Source of the DNA: JAPLFM01 sp964650885
GTDB taxonomy: Bacteria > Bacteroidota > Ignavibacteria > Kapaibacteriales > UBA2268
Length of the DNA: 26,246 nt
Reading direction: 5' to 3'
NCBI GenBank assembly: GCA_964650885.1
Contig: CAZYXG010000040.1
Coordinates: 1 to 26,246 of the forward strand
Of the stretch, positions 15,576-24,577 are shown piece after piece. Position 1 is the first letter of the stretch; every line of letters starts with the position of its first letter. The notes below the pieces were generated by a model. That model saw nothing but the letters and a program-made list of their open reading frames with translations, ran no database searches and was not told where the DNA came from. Made by a program: the position numbers and the translations under genes.

Positions 15576-16831
15576 ATTACTACTGTCAGATGATTGGAGC
15601 TATTTTTATTTTTGTTTATTGATTTGCTGAAAAGCCCAAATTTGAGAGCAATCAAATGGTAATTACCTTCTACTAGCAAATGTTGCAATTCCGATTGATA
15701 TTTTTCTAACATAGATTTTATTTCTTCATTCTCACCTTTCAAAGAAAGATGAATATGCTGCCCACCAGCAACAACATCAGTTGCAACATCGCCCAAATTT
15801 TCTGTACTAGTAGTGAATGTGAATGCTACATCTTGCAAGTCTTCATGGGGATTGGCATTTGGATTTTGTTTATTCCGTGTTACAATCATTCGCACAACCG
15901 AAATATTGCCCGAAATAATAAATGGCATTAAAATATGCAATCCAGAGCTGTGTTCATCTGCGAAAACATTCCAAAGACTAACTGCCTCAATTGTAGAAAG
16001 CAATAATTTTGCATAAGCTCTTGCTTTCACCATAATTAGTGAATTCTTATCTTCATTTTTTGTAATGGCAATCAGTACATTGGCAAATGAGTTGGCGTCC
16101 TCCAAATCTAAAGCAAATAAATTTTTAAGTTCATTGAAATCAATATCTTGCTCAGGGTTAATTTTTAGCAAGGTAGACAACTTGGTATTCAATGGAGCTA
16201 TTAATTCATTCTTTACTTGATTTAGCCCTATTAAAGCATCTTTGATTTGGTCTTCTGTATTAAAAAGTGGTAGCAGTTTCTCCACTAAGTTGGTTTTTAG
16301 TGGAAATCCAGCATCTTTCATTTCAATCAAAACTTTAATTAAGTTTTGTGTTGATTTCAGTTTCTTTTGGTTATCTGTCAGACCATTATAACCAGCAATT
16401 ATAGACAAAACGAAATCTTTATTGATGCTTGTTTTGAACTCCTGCATAGTTTCTAGCAGAGTGCGGTAAAGAGTATTATTGGGCAAATCCAACAATCTAA
16501 TTAAATTATCAATTGAAATTTTCTTTTCACTGTTTAGGGGAATCTCGCTAATTTTAAGCAACAACTTGGGCGAAACGGATTGCACTTTAAAAAGTATTAC
16601 ATCTGATTCTAACAGCTTACCGCTAATTGAAGCAGTGAATGTACCATTAGGCAATTGCACTTTAACAAGCTCTTTATCCAATATTTCAACTATAGTGCCA
16701 CGAACAATCTCACCTTGATGCAATGCCGTAACATCGCCCTGGCTTAGTTTTGTATTTAAGCTGCCAATATTCGACTCGCCAACGCTATGGCTATAGTCTG
16801 AAGTATTTGAAATATTTAGTGAATCGCTCAT
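15572..16831 (-). CDS. FliK-like protein (flagellar hook-length control C-terminal-like domain)
   Basis: 419 residues, no signal peptide or membrane segment. N-terminal 1-35 is Ser/Asn-rich and likely disordered. Residues 40-94 (GEIVRGTIVEILDKELVKV, LPNGTFTASISGKLL, ILFKVQSVSPKLLLKI) look like the beta-rich segment seen in FliK-like proteins of several phyla. A helical middle (about 105-290) follows. The C-terminal part, TENLGDVATDVV through IHLSLKGENEEIKSMLEKY and LQHLLVEGNYHLIALKFG (about 335-400), matches the Flg_hook pattern. If right, it would set hook length during flagellar assembly. No other flagellar gene is in the window. It begins 3 bases after the aldo/keto reductase stop, so they are cotranscribed. 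Function is inferred from pattern only. Confidence 0.55.
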   Translation of the reverse strand: MSDSLNISNTSDYSHSVGESNIGSLNTKLSQGDVTALHQGEIVRGTIVEILDKELVKVQLPNGTFTASISGKLLESDVILFKVQSVSPKLLLKISEIPLNSEKKISIDNLIRLLDLPNNTLYRTLLETMQEFKTSINKDFVLSIIAGYNGLTDNQKKLKSTQNLIKVLIEMKDAGFPLKTNLVEKLLPLFNTEDQIKDALIGLNQVKNELIAPLNTKLSTLLKINPEQDIDFNELKNLFALDLEDANSFANVLIAITKNEDKNSLIMVKARAYAKLLLSTIEAVSLWNVFADEHSSGLHILMPFIISGNISVVRMIVTRNKQNPNANPHEDLQDVAFTFTTSTENLGDVATDVVAGGQHIHLSLKGENEEIKSMLEKYQSELQHLLVEGNYHLIALKFGLFSKSINKNKNSSNHLTVVI

Positions 16832-16834
16832 ATA

Positions 16835-17686
16835 TTAAGGAATATTAGTTGGATCCCAAGCTAATCTAAAATTTTCATTGAATGAATTTAATATTGCCAT
16901 ATCTTCAGCTGTAATTTCAAAGTTAAAAACTTCAGAATTCTCTTTTATTCTTTTAGGAGTTACAGATTTTGGCAAACAAATTAATCCGTGCTGTAATGAC
17001 CATCTAATCAAAATTTGAGCCATACTTTTATCATATTTTTTTGCCATATCTTGAAGTCTCACATCATCGAATTTTTTACCACGAATTAGTGGGCTATAAG
17101 CTTCAATTCTGATTCTATGACTTGTGCAATAATCAAGTAGTTCTTTTTGGTATAAATAAGGAGTAAATTCCACTTGATTAATAACAGGAATAATTGGAGT
17201 AGTATCAATAAATTCAGAAATATGTTTGACCGTGTAGTTACTAAGCCCTATGGAGCGAACAGTTCTTTCGTCATAAAGCTCAAGCATTGCGTCCCAAGTT
17301 TTATTTCGTAGTCCTTCCAAAGGCCAATGAATTAGATATAAATCTACACATTCCAACCCAAGCTTTTCTAAGCTAACATCTAATGCTTTTAATGTAGATT
17401 CATAACCTTGGTCTGAATTCCAAACTTTAGTAGTAACAAAGATATCGTTTATGTCGATATTGGAATCTCTAATTGCCTTCCCTACATCTACTTCATTGCC
17501 ATAAATAGCAGCAGTATCAAAATGTCTATATCCTAATTCCAACGCATAAAGCACCGCCTCGTAGGTCTCTTTCCCTGGTTTGCTTTGCCAAGTTCCAAGC
17601 CCAAGAATTGGGATTTCAACACCATTATCGAGAATAATTTGAGTATTTATATCCATTTTGCTCCCTTTTTGTAACTTTTTTGCCAT
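16835..17686 (-). CDS. Aldo/keto reductase
   Basis: NADPH-dependent carbonyl reductase of the AKR5-like 2,5-diketo-gluconate reductase group. Catalytic tetrad in the 283-residue numbering: D57 and Y62 (HFDTAAIYGNE), K87 (VTTKVW), H120 (LIHWP). GLSNY, NQVEFTPYL, EAYSPL and the late LPKSVTPKRIKEN NADP-binding region are present. The true start is probably the inner ATG at 17654-17656 (Met 11, giving 273 residues): it begins at the family N-terminus (MDINTQIILDNGVEIP) and is preceded by GGGAG at 4 bases, one of the few Shine-Dalgarno-like sites in this window. Divergent from the M1 peptidase gene and followed at once by the FliK-like gene. Confidence 0.92.
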   Translation of the reverse strand: MAKKLQKGSKMDINTQIILDNGVEIPILGLGTWQSKPGKETYEAVLYALELGYRHFDTAAIYGNEVDVGKAIRDSNIDINDIFVTTKVWNSDQGYESTLKALDVSLEKLGLECVDLYLIHWPLEGLRNKTWDAMLELYDERTVRSIGLSNYTVKHISEFIDTTPIIPVINQVEFTPYLYQKELLDYCTSHRIRIEAYSPLIRGKKFDDVRLQDMAKKYDKSMAQILIRWSLQHGLICLPKSVTPKRIKENSEVFNFEITAEDMAILNSFNENFRLAWDPTNIP

Positions 17687-17753
17687 TACTTTTGTTATTT
17701 TGCAATAAAGTAAGTACTAAAATTACTAAAAACTAAATCACATAGAGCAACAA

Positions 17754-19943
17754 ATGTTAAAATTTTTAATTATTTCATCGTTTTTATTAACTTTTGGGAA
17801 TCTATTCTCTGAAGAGTTACCTTTTTATTTGACAGAAAATTACAATCCTAGATTTGAATATAGAAATTTCGAAAGCTATGTACGCAGTTATCAATCTACC
17901 AAACATAATCATATCCAAGGCGAAAGCAGAATAGCCAGACGAGATTATGATGTGCTGTCCTACGATTTGAAATTAGATTGGAGAAATCCTCTTTCTTCGC
18001 CAACAGCTTTGACAAGCGATAGATATTACAATGGAATTGTTGATATTAAATTACAGTTTACGAAAGTAACTGACAAGCTTGTGCTTGATATTGGTAAAAC
18101 TTTATTTATAAACTCAATTAAAATTAATGGCAAAATAATAGATTCTTTAGATATAAGAATTGATAGAAATAAAGAAGAATTAGTTATTTCTAACTTAGTT
18201 AGCATAAACACTTCAAATACATATTCCTTTGAAGTAGATTACACATATAAAGGAGATCTAAACTATTCCGACAGAAGTGGGTTCTTCCTTCATGAAAAAG
18301 GACTTTCATATAAAGACAGGGGCAAGACTTATATAGTAGAAGAGAAAGTGGCATACACTATGAGTGAGCCACAAGATGCCCGCCTTTGGGTAGTTTGCAA
18401 TGACAGTCCACACGATAAAGCAATTTTAACTTCTTCGGTAACTGTGCCAGAAGGATTTATAGTATCTTCAAATGGAAAAAGTACTATTACAGAAAATTTA
18501 GATAAAAGTAGAATTTTCAACTTTAATCATAAATATCCAATTTCAACTTATTTGATGACGTTTGCAGCATCTAAATTTGACACATTTTCTCATACTTTTA
18601 CTAGAAAAACTGGTGAATTAGACCGATTAGATACAAACTCTTTAGTGCCAGTCAACTACTACTTTTGGGCGACAGATAACCCGACCTCGGACACATCAAC
18701 TCAAATTTACAATGTAAAAAAATCATTTAAAAATATGGTTGCAATGATGGAACATTTCTCCGACAAAATGATTCCATACCCATTTGAAACTTATGGAATG
18801 ACAGCTGTTGCTCCTTTCCCTTATGGGGGTATGGAACATCAAACAATGACTACTATACATAGAAACTGGTTGGCAGGTGCTGAATCTGGAATAGCACACG
18901 AACTTGGACATCATTGGTTTGGCAATTTGGTAACTTGTGCCACTTGGCAAGATTTATGGCACAATGAAGGAGGAGCAACTTGGACAGAAGCACTTTGGGC
19001 AGAGAAAGTTGGCGGTAAAGATGCATATAAATTTTACACTTATAGAAATGCATCTAATTATTTGAACAGCAATCAATTTTTAAGTTTACCTGCTATTGCC
19101 GATGTAACTATTCCGCAATTATTCACTGGAGTTGGTGGGCCACTTGTTTATCAAAAAGCTGGATTTGTTTACCACATGCTTAGAGCTTTATTGGGCGATG
19201 AAGCATTTTTCAAAACTCTACGTGAATTTCATTTAGCTTATAAATTCAACTACATTGAAACATCAGATTTTGCTGACTTTTGGGCGAGTAAAAATCCAAA
19301 TTTAGAAATAGATTTGAAAGTATTTATTGATCAATTCATTAATAAGCCTGGGCATCCGAAATACGAACTTACTCCATTGATTTACGATGGTAGCAATAAA
19401 AATATTCCTAAAGTAAGAGTTAAAGTAAGCCAAATCCAGTCGAAAATACAAAATGTTGCTGTTGGTACTCCAGAGGTCTTTATTGGATATTTAGATTTGG
19501 TGATGTATAAAGATACTACTTTTACAACTTCCGACATATCGAGAATAAAAATAACCCAAAAGGATACTATAATTGAATTTCCAAACATTACTTATGTTCC
19601 TACTGCACTTGAAGCATTATCTTTTGATTTTCTGTGTATTTCGGAGGATAAACAAGCCATTACTTCAATAGAAAGCGATGAAATTGGAGATGAAATTACT
19701 GTTTCAAGCCACTCAAATGGCAAATCTCCTAGTTTTAGTATTGAGAATTTAAGTCAAGGAATTACTCAAATACAGTTGCTTGATTTGAATGGCAGATTTA
19801 TACAAACATTGTTTGAAAGTCAAACAGAGAAAGGCACATTGAAATTTAGTAATGATTTGAGCGATGTAGCAAACGGTGTTTATTTTGTGATTGTGAGAAA
19901 CAACAACAGAATGAAGACAACGAAAGTGAGCTTAATAGATTGA
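17754..19943 (+). CDS. Secreted M1 family aminopeptidase with T9SS C-terminal domain
   Basis: 729 residues. Signal peptide about 1-19 (LKFLIISSFLLTFGNLFS). M1 beta-sandwich domain (about 65-280), then the catalytic domain with the substrate motif GGMEH (358-362, GxMEN type) and zinc site HELGHHWFG (382-390) plus the second glutamate E405 (LWHNEG). A C-terminal domain to about 640 is followed by about 85 residues (IQLLDLNGRFIQTLF, GVYFVIVRNNN, KTTKVSLID) that match the type A sorting domain for type IX secretion. So it is exported across the outer membrane and probably anchored to or released from the surface, where it trims N-terminal residues from peptides. Shorter than the 850-residue PepN type, as usual for Bacteroidota members. 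Confidence 0.92.
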   Translation: MLKFLIISSFLLTFGNLFSEELPFYLTENYNPRFEYRNFESYVRSYQSTKHNHIQGESRIARRDYDVLSYDLKLDWRNPLSSPTALTSDRYYNGIVDIKLQFTKVTDKLVLDIGKTLFINSIKINGKIIDSLDIRIDRNKEELVISNLVSINTSNTYSFEVDYTYKGDLNYSDRSGFFLHEKGLSYKDRGKTYIVEEKVAYTMSEPQDARLWVVCNDSPHDKAILTSSVTVPEGFIVSSNGKSTITENLDKSRIFNFNHKYPISTYLMTFAASKFDTFSHTFTRKTGELDRLDTNSLVPVNYYFWATDNPTSDTSTQIYNVKKSFKNMVAMMEHFSDKMIPYPFETYGMTAVAPFPYGGMEHQTMTTIHRNWLAGAESGIAHELGHHWFGNLVTCATWQDLWHNEGGATWTEALWAEKVGGKDAYKFYTYRNASNYLNSNQFLSLPAIADVTIPQLFTGVGGPLVYQKAGFVYHMLRALLGDEAFFKTLREFHLAYKFNYIETSDFADFWASKNPNLEIDLKVFIDQFINKPGHPKYELTPLIYDGSNKNIPKVRVKVSQIQSKIQNVAVGTPEVFIGYLDLVMYKDTTFTTSDISRIKITQKDTIIEFPNITYVPTALEALSFDFLCISEDKQAITSIESDEIGDEITVSSHSNGKSPSFSIENLSQGITQIQLLDLNGRFIQTLFESQTEKGTLKFSNDLSDVANGVYFVIVRNNNRMKTTKVSLID

Positions 19944-19976
19944 TTCTTCTATAAATAATGATTTAGAATTTGAGCT

Positions 19977-20008
19977 GGGTATAAATTAATTTTATACCCA
20001 CTTTTTTT
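19977..20008 (+). terminator. Rho-independent terminator of the M1 peptidase gene
   Basis: Perfect 9-bp inverted repeat gggtataaa / tttataccc around a 5-base loop, then ac and seven T residues. It starts 34 bases after the M1 stop. A strong intrinsic terminator between two convergent genes. Confidence 0.85.
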
Positions 20009-20040
20009 GTCTAATTGAATTATCACTTCAATATTTATTA

Positions 20041-21327
20041 TCAACTTAAAAAACTGATTGTACCTTCGGTTTTAATTATTGTATCTTTCCGTTCTTTGTC
20101 GCCATTGGAAAGATACTGACTACGTTGTTTCCAAGCTCTCTCTGTTCCCAAACTAGCCAAAAAGATAGTGTTAGTTCCCATTTTGTTATTTATCTTATCC
20201 ATAGCCTGGGTGGCAAGAGCCAGCTTTTCTCTATTTTCAGTATCAAATAGTCCTAACTGTGTAGTGTTTGCAGCAGTAAAATCATGAAGCACAACCCCAG
20301 CTTTGTTGTAACGTTTGCCAAATTTGAATATTTTCAATAATGCCTCTGTGGCATAGTGAATTAGTTCGGCTGTGAATGCAGTCGCAACAGGTAAATTTAT
20401 AGAGTAGCTATTGGCGTACCGCTCTTCTTTGAAAAAACTAGTGGTAATAAACACACCTATTGAGTTGGCTTCGGACTTCTGTTGTCGCATTCGTTCTGCA
20501 GCTTGGCTCACAAAAAAAGCTACAGCTTCTTTCATATCCTCGTATCTTTCTATTTCCTTGCCGAAAGATCGAGAAAAGCCAATCATTTTTTTGTTAGGTC
20601 TCTTGTAATTCATAGAAATACAAGGAAAACCCTTTAGCTCTTTAAGAGTTCTCAGTCCCACCACAGACATTGTCCGCTTCACCCATTTTTCATTGAGTTT
20701 ACTGAAATCAAATGCGTTTGTTACTCCATATCTTACCAATCTTTTTGAGTGTCTTCTGCCAACACCCCATAAGTCTTCCACAGGTGTGCGTTCTAAAAAA
20801 GGAGATAAATCGTCATACTCCAAGAAGTTCAAAACTCCTTTATACGACAAATCTTTTTTAGCTATTCGGTTGGCAGCTTTTGCCAATGTTTTTGTGTTGG
20901 CTATGCCAATTGTAACTGGGATATTTGTTTCTTTTTCAATTGTTTCAAGTATTTCTCTGCAATAAAGCGAAGTGTCGAAACGCTTAAAGCCATCTAATCT
21001 AATAAAAGCTTCATCTATTGAATAGACTTCCACCAATGGCGAATAGCGACGTATCACATTCATTACTTTATGAGATATGTCATTATAGAGAGCAAAGTTG
21101 GCAGAGAAGAATCTCACATTGTGCTTCTTGATTAAATGCTCTATTTGAAATTTGGGAGTGAAATTTTTAATACCAAGTGCCTTCGCTTCTCTATTGAGAG
21201 CGATTATTACTCCATCGTTATTGGAAAGCACCACGATAGGTTTATCGTGAAGCTCCGCCATATTCACAGAGCGTTCGCAAGCGGCATAGAAGCCGTTGCA
21301 ATCAACTATTGCTATTGGTATTTGCAT
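20041..21327 (-). CDS. umuC: Y-family DNA polymerase, UmuC-like (Pol V catalytic subunit)
   Basis: Error-prone translesion polymerase, 428 residues (E. coli UmuC 422). Catalytic acids are present: D9 (IAIVDCNGFYAACE, the UmuC form of the first motif) and D105/E106 (YSIDEAFIRLDG). SNNDGVIIALNREAKALGI (35-53) and the helix-hairpin-helix VEDLWGVGRRHSKRL are diagnostic for UmuC versus DinB. The C-terminal region has the little-finger domain. It stands alone: no umuD lies within the window on either side, whereas UmuC normally needs cleaved UmuD'. A 13-base palindrome is found just upstream. Confidence 0.93.
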   Translation of the reverse strand: MQIPIAIVDCNGFYAACERSVNMAELHDKPIVVLSNNDGVIIALNREAKALGIKNFTPKFQIEHLIKKHNVRFFSANFALYNDISHKVMNVIRRYSPLVEVYSIDEAFIRLDGFKRFDTSLYCREILETIEKETNIPVTIGIANTKTLAKAANRIAKKDLSYKGVLNFLEYDDLSPFLERTPVEDLWGVGRRHSKRLVRYGVTNAFDFSKLNEKWVKRTMSVVGLRTLKELKGFPCISMNYKRPNKKMIGFSRSFGKEIERYEDMKEAVAFFVSQAAERMRQQKSEANSIGVFITTSFFKEERYANSYSINLPVATAFTAELIHYATEALLKIFKFGKRYNKAGVVLHDFTAANTTQLGLFDTENREKLALATQAMDKINNKMGTNTIFLASLGTERAWKQRSQYLSNGDKERKDTIIKTEGTISFLS

Positions 21328-21357
21328 TTATTTCTCTGATATTGAATGCAATTTACA

Positions 21358-21370
21358 ACAATTTTATTGT
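21358..21370. promoter_or_regulatory. Palindrome upstream of umuC, possible operator
   Basis: Perfect inverted repeat ACAAT-TTT-ATTGT, 31-43 bases before the umuC ATG. Position would suit a repressor site controlling a damage-inducible gene, but short AT-rich palindromes arise by chance. The rest of the gap to plsY (21371-21513) shows no other clear element. Confidence 0.25.
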
Positions 21371-21513
21371 CGCAGAAAAATAACTTTTTCTTCAATTTAT
21401 GTACCAAACTATAAATGAATGGGTTACAATATTAATTTTTTTTGGAGAGCATTTAGGAAGCTATTTCTTGAAAATTAGAAACAAAGTTGGATTATGTTCG
21501 CTTATAACTTTTT

Positions 21514-22149
21514 CTACTGAAGCAACTTGATTTCTTCACGGAAAACTTTATAGTGTTTTACCAATATTAATATGTTCATAGCAGCAAATAGATAGCAATA
21601 ATCTATTGTGTGTGAAAAAGTGAGTGTTTGAGTTTTATAAATAACAAAATCGGGTGTGCGAAAAACACTTATAATCGAAACCAAAGAAGCCACTACATTA
21701 GCAATTATTATATTTCTTTTCACTATGAAATAATGAAGCGAAAATACAAACAACCACAAAAACAAACCGACTGGGCTGAATAGAATTATTCCGCCAGCCG
21801 CAGTTGCAAGCCCTCGGCCACCTTTCCATCCGAGAAATGGATTCCAATTGTGGGCTGCTATTGCAAGCAATATTGCTAAAGCTGGCAAATAGAAATTCCC
21901 TCCAGAAATATATTTAGCTATCCAAACAGTTAAGAAACCTTTAAAAAAATCAATCAATAGAGTGGCAATTCCCAAGGACTTACTTTGAGAAATATGGTAC
22001 AAATTATAAGCACCCATATTGCCAGAGCCACTATTGAGAATATCTTGTTTAGCAAAATACTTAGCCAAAATTAATGCTGTAGGAAATGCACCCAAGCCAA
22101 AGCCAATGGCAAGAATAAGCAAGGATTGAAAATTAATATATTCTATCAT
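21514..22149 (-). CDS. plsY: Glycerol-3-phosphate acyltransferase PlsY
   Basis: Inner-membrane enzyme that moves the acyl group from acyl-phosphate to glycerol-3-phosphate, the first step of membrane phospholipid synthesis. 211 residues with about five membrane segments. Three conserved motifs: SGSGNMGAYNLYH (40-52; usual form SGNxGATN), the middle AHNWNPFLGWKGGRGLATAAGG (near 100-118), and IDFFKG. Asn and Lys/Gly active-site residues are kept. Last gene of the mscS-maf-permease-plsY operon, overlapping the permease gene by one base (TAATG type). Confidence 0.94.
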   Translation of the reverse strand: MIEYINFQSLLILAIGFGLGAFPTALILAKYFAKQDILNSGSGNMGAYNLYHISQSKSLGIATLLIDFFKGFLTVWIAKYISGGNFYLPALAILLAIAAHNWNPFLGWKGGRGLATAAGGIILFSPVGLFLWLFVFSLHYFIVKRNIIIANVVASLVSIISVFRTPDFVIYKTQTLTFSHTIDYCYLFAAMNILILVKHYKVFREEIKLLQ

Positions 22150-23024
22150 TATTTCTCCTGCAATAATTTAGTTTGCAGATACGAAACTACAATTAATATT
22201 ATAAACAATAAATAAGCAATTGCCGAGGCATAGCCCATCATATCGGTTTTATCGAATGCGTATTTGAATATTTGATAAACAACAGTAGTGGTGGATTTCA
22301 GCGGGCCACCTTTGGTCATAATAATTATTTCTACAAACACTTGTAAGGATTTTATAGTATTGATAATTAAAACAAAAGTGAGTGTTGGCTTTAGCAAAGG
22401 TAAGGTTATCATTCGGAATTGCTGCCAAGCACTTGCTCCAGCAAGTCGTGCCGATTCATATAAATCATTCGATATAGCTTGAAGACCTGCCAAGAATAGC
22501 ACCATATAATATCCAGTTGCTATCCATATATCCATTGCCATAATAGAATAAAGTGCTGTATTCGGCTCTAAAAGCCAACCTTTGGATGGAGTAGGTATTG
22601 AGACAGCTTGCAATAGTAAATTCAAATATCCATCTTTTGCATATAGATTTGTAAATATTAATGCCAATACAACAATAGAAGTTACAGATGGCAAAAATAA
22701 AATAGAGCGAAAGAAATTCTTAAACATAGCCAATTTACTATTTAGTAAAATAGCCAAAAAGAGAGCTAAAGCTGTGGAAATTGGAACTGTACCAAGAGTG
22801 AAAATCCCACTTACTTTGAGCGAATGCCAAAACAAATCATCTTGGAAAACAGCAGAGTAATTCCCTAATCCTACAAAAGTTGAATCGCCAGTCAGACTAT
22901 TATATTCATGAAAGCTTAAAAATGCAGAATATAGCAGTGGATATAGCCAAATGCTCACAAATACTAAAATCCAAGGGGCTAGCAGAAAAAGAGTAAAGCT
23001 ATGATAGTTCCAGCTTTTCTTCAT
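22149..23024 (-). CDS. ABC transporter permease, MalF/UgpA type (carbohydrate uptake)
   Basis: Inner-membrane subunit of a CUT1-type ABC importer, 291 residues, six membrane segments. The EAA loop that docks on the ATPase is clear at about 190-212 (YESARLAGASAWQQFRMITLPLLKP). Typical MalF-group phrases: PWILVFVSIWLYPLLYSAFLSF, FVGLGNY, LPSVTSIVV, IVEIIIMTKGGP-like VEIIIMTKGGP. The second permease (MalG type), binding protein and ATPase are not in the window, so this is an orphan subunit here. It overlaps maf by one base and plsY by one base, so it is translated within the operon. Substrate unknown; sugars or glycerol-3-phosphate are the usual ligands of this class. Confidence 0.92.
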   Translation of the reverse strand: MKKSWNYHSFTLFLLAPWILVFVSIWLYPLLYSAFLSFHEYNSLTGDSTFVGLGNYSAVFQDDLFWHSLKVSGIFTLGTVPISTALALFLAILLNSKLAMFKNFFRSILFLPSVTSIVVLALIFTNLYAKDGYLNLLLQAVSIPTPSKGWLLEPNTALYSIMAMDIWIATGYYMVLFLAGLQAISNDLYESARLAGASAWQQFRMITLPLLKPTLTFVLIINTIKSLQVFVEIIIMTKGGPLKSTTTVVYQIFKYAFDKTDMMGYASAIAYLLFIILIVVSYLQTKLLQEK

Positions 23025-23623
23025 TAAATTTCACCTAACATTGAATAAAGCAATTCAAGTGGCAACCCCACTACATTATAGAAATCCCCTTCTATTGAAC
23101 TCACGAAAGTAGCACCGAAATCATCTTGAATACCGTAAGCTCCAGCTTTATCCATTGGTGAGCCAGTTGAAATATATGATTTAATCTCGATTTGCCTCAA
23201 GTTTCGGAAAGTTACTTTAGTTTCTTTATGTTTCACAAGTATTGTATCAGAAGCTGTATTAGCAGCTGCCACAGCAGTGAAAACAGAATGGGTATTGCCA
23301 GATAGCTGAGTTAACATTTCAAGTGCTTCCAGTTCCGTGCGAGGTTTATTAAGCACCTTACCTTCGAGATACACAATAGTATCGGCTGCTATAACAATTG
23401 CAGGATATTCTGTTAAATTCAAAACGCTTTCAGCTTTGCTTCGAGCAAGTTTTTCACAATAATCCACTGGATTTGTAAATTCAATTGCATCTTCATCGAA
23501 ATCCGAAACTATTACTTCAAATTCAAGCCCCATACTTTCCAAAAGTGATTTGCGACGAGGCGAACCAGAAGCTAAGATTAAAGGCAATTGCAAATGCAAT
23601 AGTTCTTTGAAAATAGATTTCAT
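23024..23623 (-). CDS. maf: Maf-like nucleotide pyrophosphatase (septum formation inhibitor family)
   Basis: House-cleaning hydrolase that converts non-canonical or modified NTPs, or dTTP/UTP, to monophosphates. 199 residues, the usual size. Motifs: LILASGSPRRKSLLESMGL (15-33), FEVIVSDFDED, ADTIVYLEGKVLNKP (near 83-97) and DKAGAYGIQ (near 155) are all present. The DKAGAYGIQ form is typical of the YhdE (dTTP/UTP) branch, but I would not fix the substrate. It starts 2 bases after the mscS-like stop and overlaps the permease by one base. Confidence 0.93.
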   Translation of the reverse strand: MKSIFKELLHLQLPLILASGSPRRKSLLESMGLEFEVIVSDFDEDAIEFTNPVDYCEKLARSKAESVLNLTEYPAIVIAADTIVYLEGKVLNKPRTELEALEMLTQLSGNTHSVFTAVAAANTASDTILVKHKETKVTFRNLRQIEIKSYISTGSPMDKAGAYGIQDDFGATFVSSIEGDFYNVVGLPLELLYSMLGEI

Positions 23624-23625
23624 AT

Positions 23626-24456
23626 TTAGATTAACTCCACATTTTCAACTTTAGAAAGTCTTTCCAAAATTAGCTCCCAAGCTATATTTTCTGTGTTTCT
23701 TCGTTTATAAAAACGGCAAAGATAACGCAATGTGAATGTTACAGCAGCGTTTTCAATTGCAATTGTTACTTTGGGATTGTGTTCTGGGAAAAGCAATTCC
23801 TCATAGTGCATTTTTATTTCTTCTATTTCTTCTGGAGTCAACTTATGACTGATTAGCTCCGCCACTTCTTCCAAGATAACTTTCACCGCTCTCAAATCGG
23901 ATTTCAAACTCACACGCAAATAGATTTCATTCCAAATGCTTGAAGCTCCACGGCTATAGTTAGCAACAGTTTGAATTATTACTAAATGGTTTGGAATTTT
24001 AATTATCCTTCCCGTGGGTTCATCTCCATCTACCCAATTGCCCACTTCGGCTACCGAAATATAAAGCAATCCAAAATCCATCACATCGCCACTTATCTCA
24101 CCTATTTGGATTCTATCGCCTACTTCAAAAAGTCCACGCCAAATTATTACGAAATAAGAAGTAAAGTTTCCAACTAACTCTTTATTTGCCAATACTAACG
24201 CTGCCGAAACTAAGGACAATAAAGAAAGTACACTTTTATAGCCCTCGAACCACACCACAGTCAAATTAAGCAAGGCAAAAATTGTGGCTATATAGTTTGA
24301 GGTTTGTCGCCAAAGGTATTTTGCGTTCAGCTTAGTTACTTTCTGGTTAATTACCCTTCCCAGTATCCCTCGAATTGCTAGTGAAACTAGTATGATACCG
24401 AATGAAGCCAGTACTTTAAACTGTGTGGAATCTAACAATTGGAAGAATTTTCTCAT
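23626..24456 (-). CDS. Mechanosensitive channel, MscS family
   Basis: Small MscS-type channel, 276 residues, that opens under membrane tension to relieve osmotic shock. Three membrane segments (about 14-32, 50-70, 75-100); the third is the pore helix (LSLLSLVSAALVLANKELVGNFTSY), followed by the beta domain with FEVGDRIQIGEISGDVMDFGLLYISV, the MscS hallmark, and IKIPNHLVI. C-terminal alpha/beta domain to the end. The pore helix is more Ser/Ala/Leu- than Gly/Ala-rich. First gene of the four-gene operon. A TATTTTTG -7-like element is 30-37 bases upstream (24486-24493). Confidence 0.92.
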   Translation of the reverse strand: MRKFFQLLDSTQFKVLASFGIILVSLAIRGILGRVINQKVTKLNAKYLWRQTSNYIATIFALLNLTVVWFEGYKSVLSLLSLVSAALVLANKELVGNFTSYFVIIWRGLFEVGDRIQIGEISGDVMDFGLLYISVAEVGNWVDGDEPTGRIIKIPNHLVIIQTVANYSRGASSIWNEIYLRVSLKSDLRAVKVILEEVAELISHKLTPEEIEEIKMHYEELLFPEHNPKVTIAIENAAVTFTLRYLCRFYKRRNTENIAWELILERLSKVENVELI

Positions 24457-24485
24457 TAATCTAAATTAGTTTATAGTTGTAACTA

Positions 24486-24493
24486 CAAAAATA
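24486..24493 (-). promoter_or_regulatory. Possible -7 element of the mscS-maf-permease-plsY operon
   Basis: TATTTTTG on the minus strand, an exact TAnnTTTG match, ends 30 bases before the ATG. No TTTG is found 18-20 bases upstream (one is only 12 bases away), so it is an incomplete promoter. Confidence 0.35.
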
Positions 24494-24577
24494 AGTGTAT
24501 TTGCTCAAAGTTTGTTAAAAGTTGAGAATTTTTTTTTGATGGTGGGGGTCTGTTTTTTCTTAAGTTGCTTTCTATCA

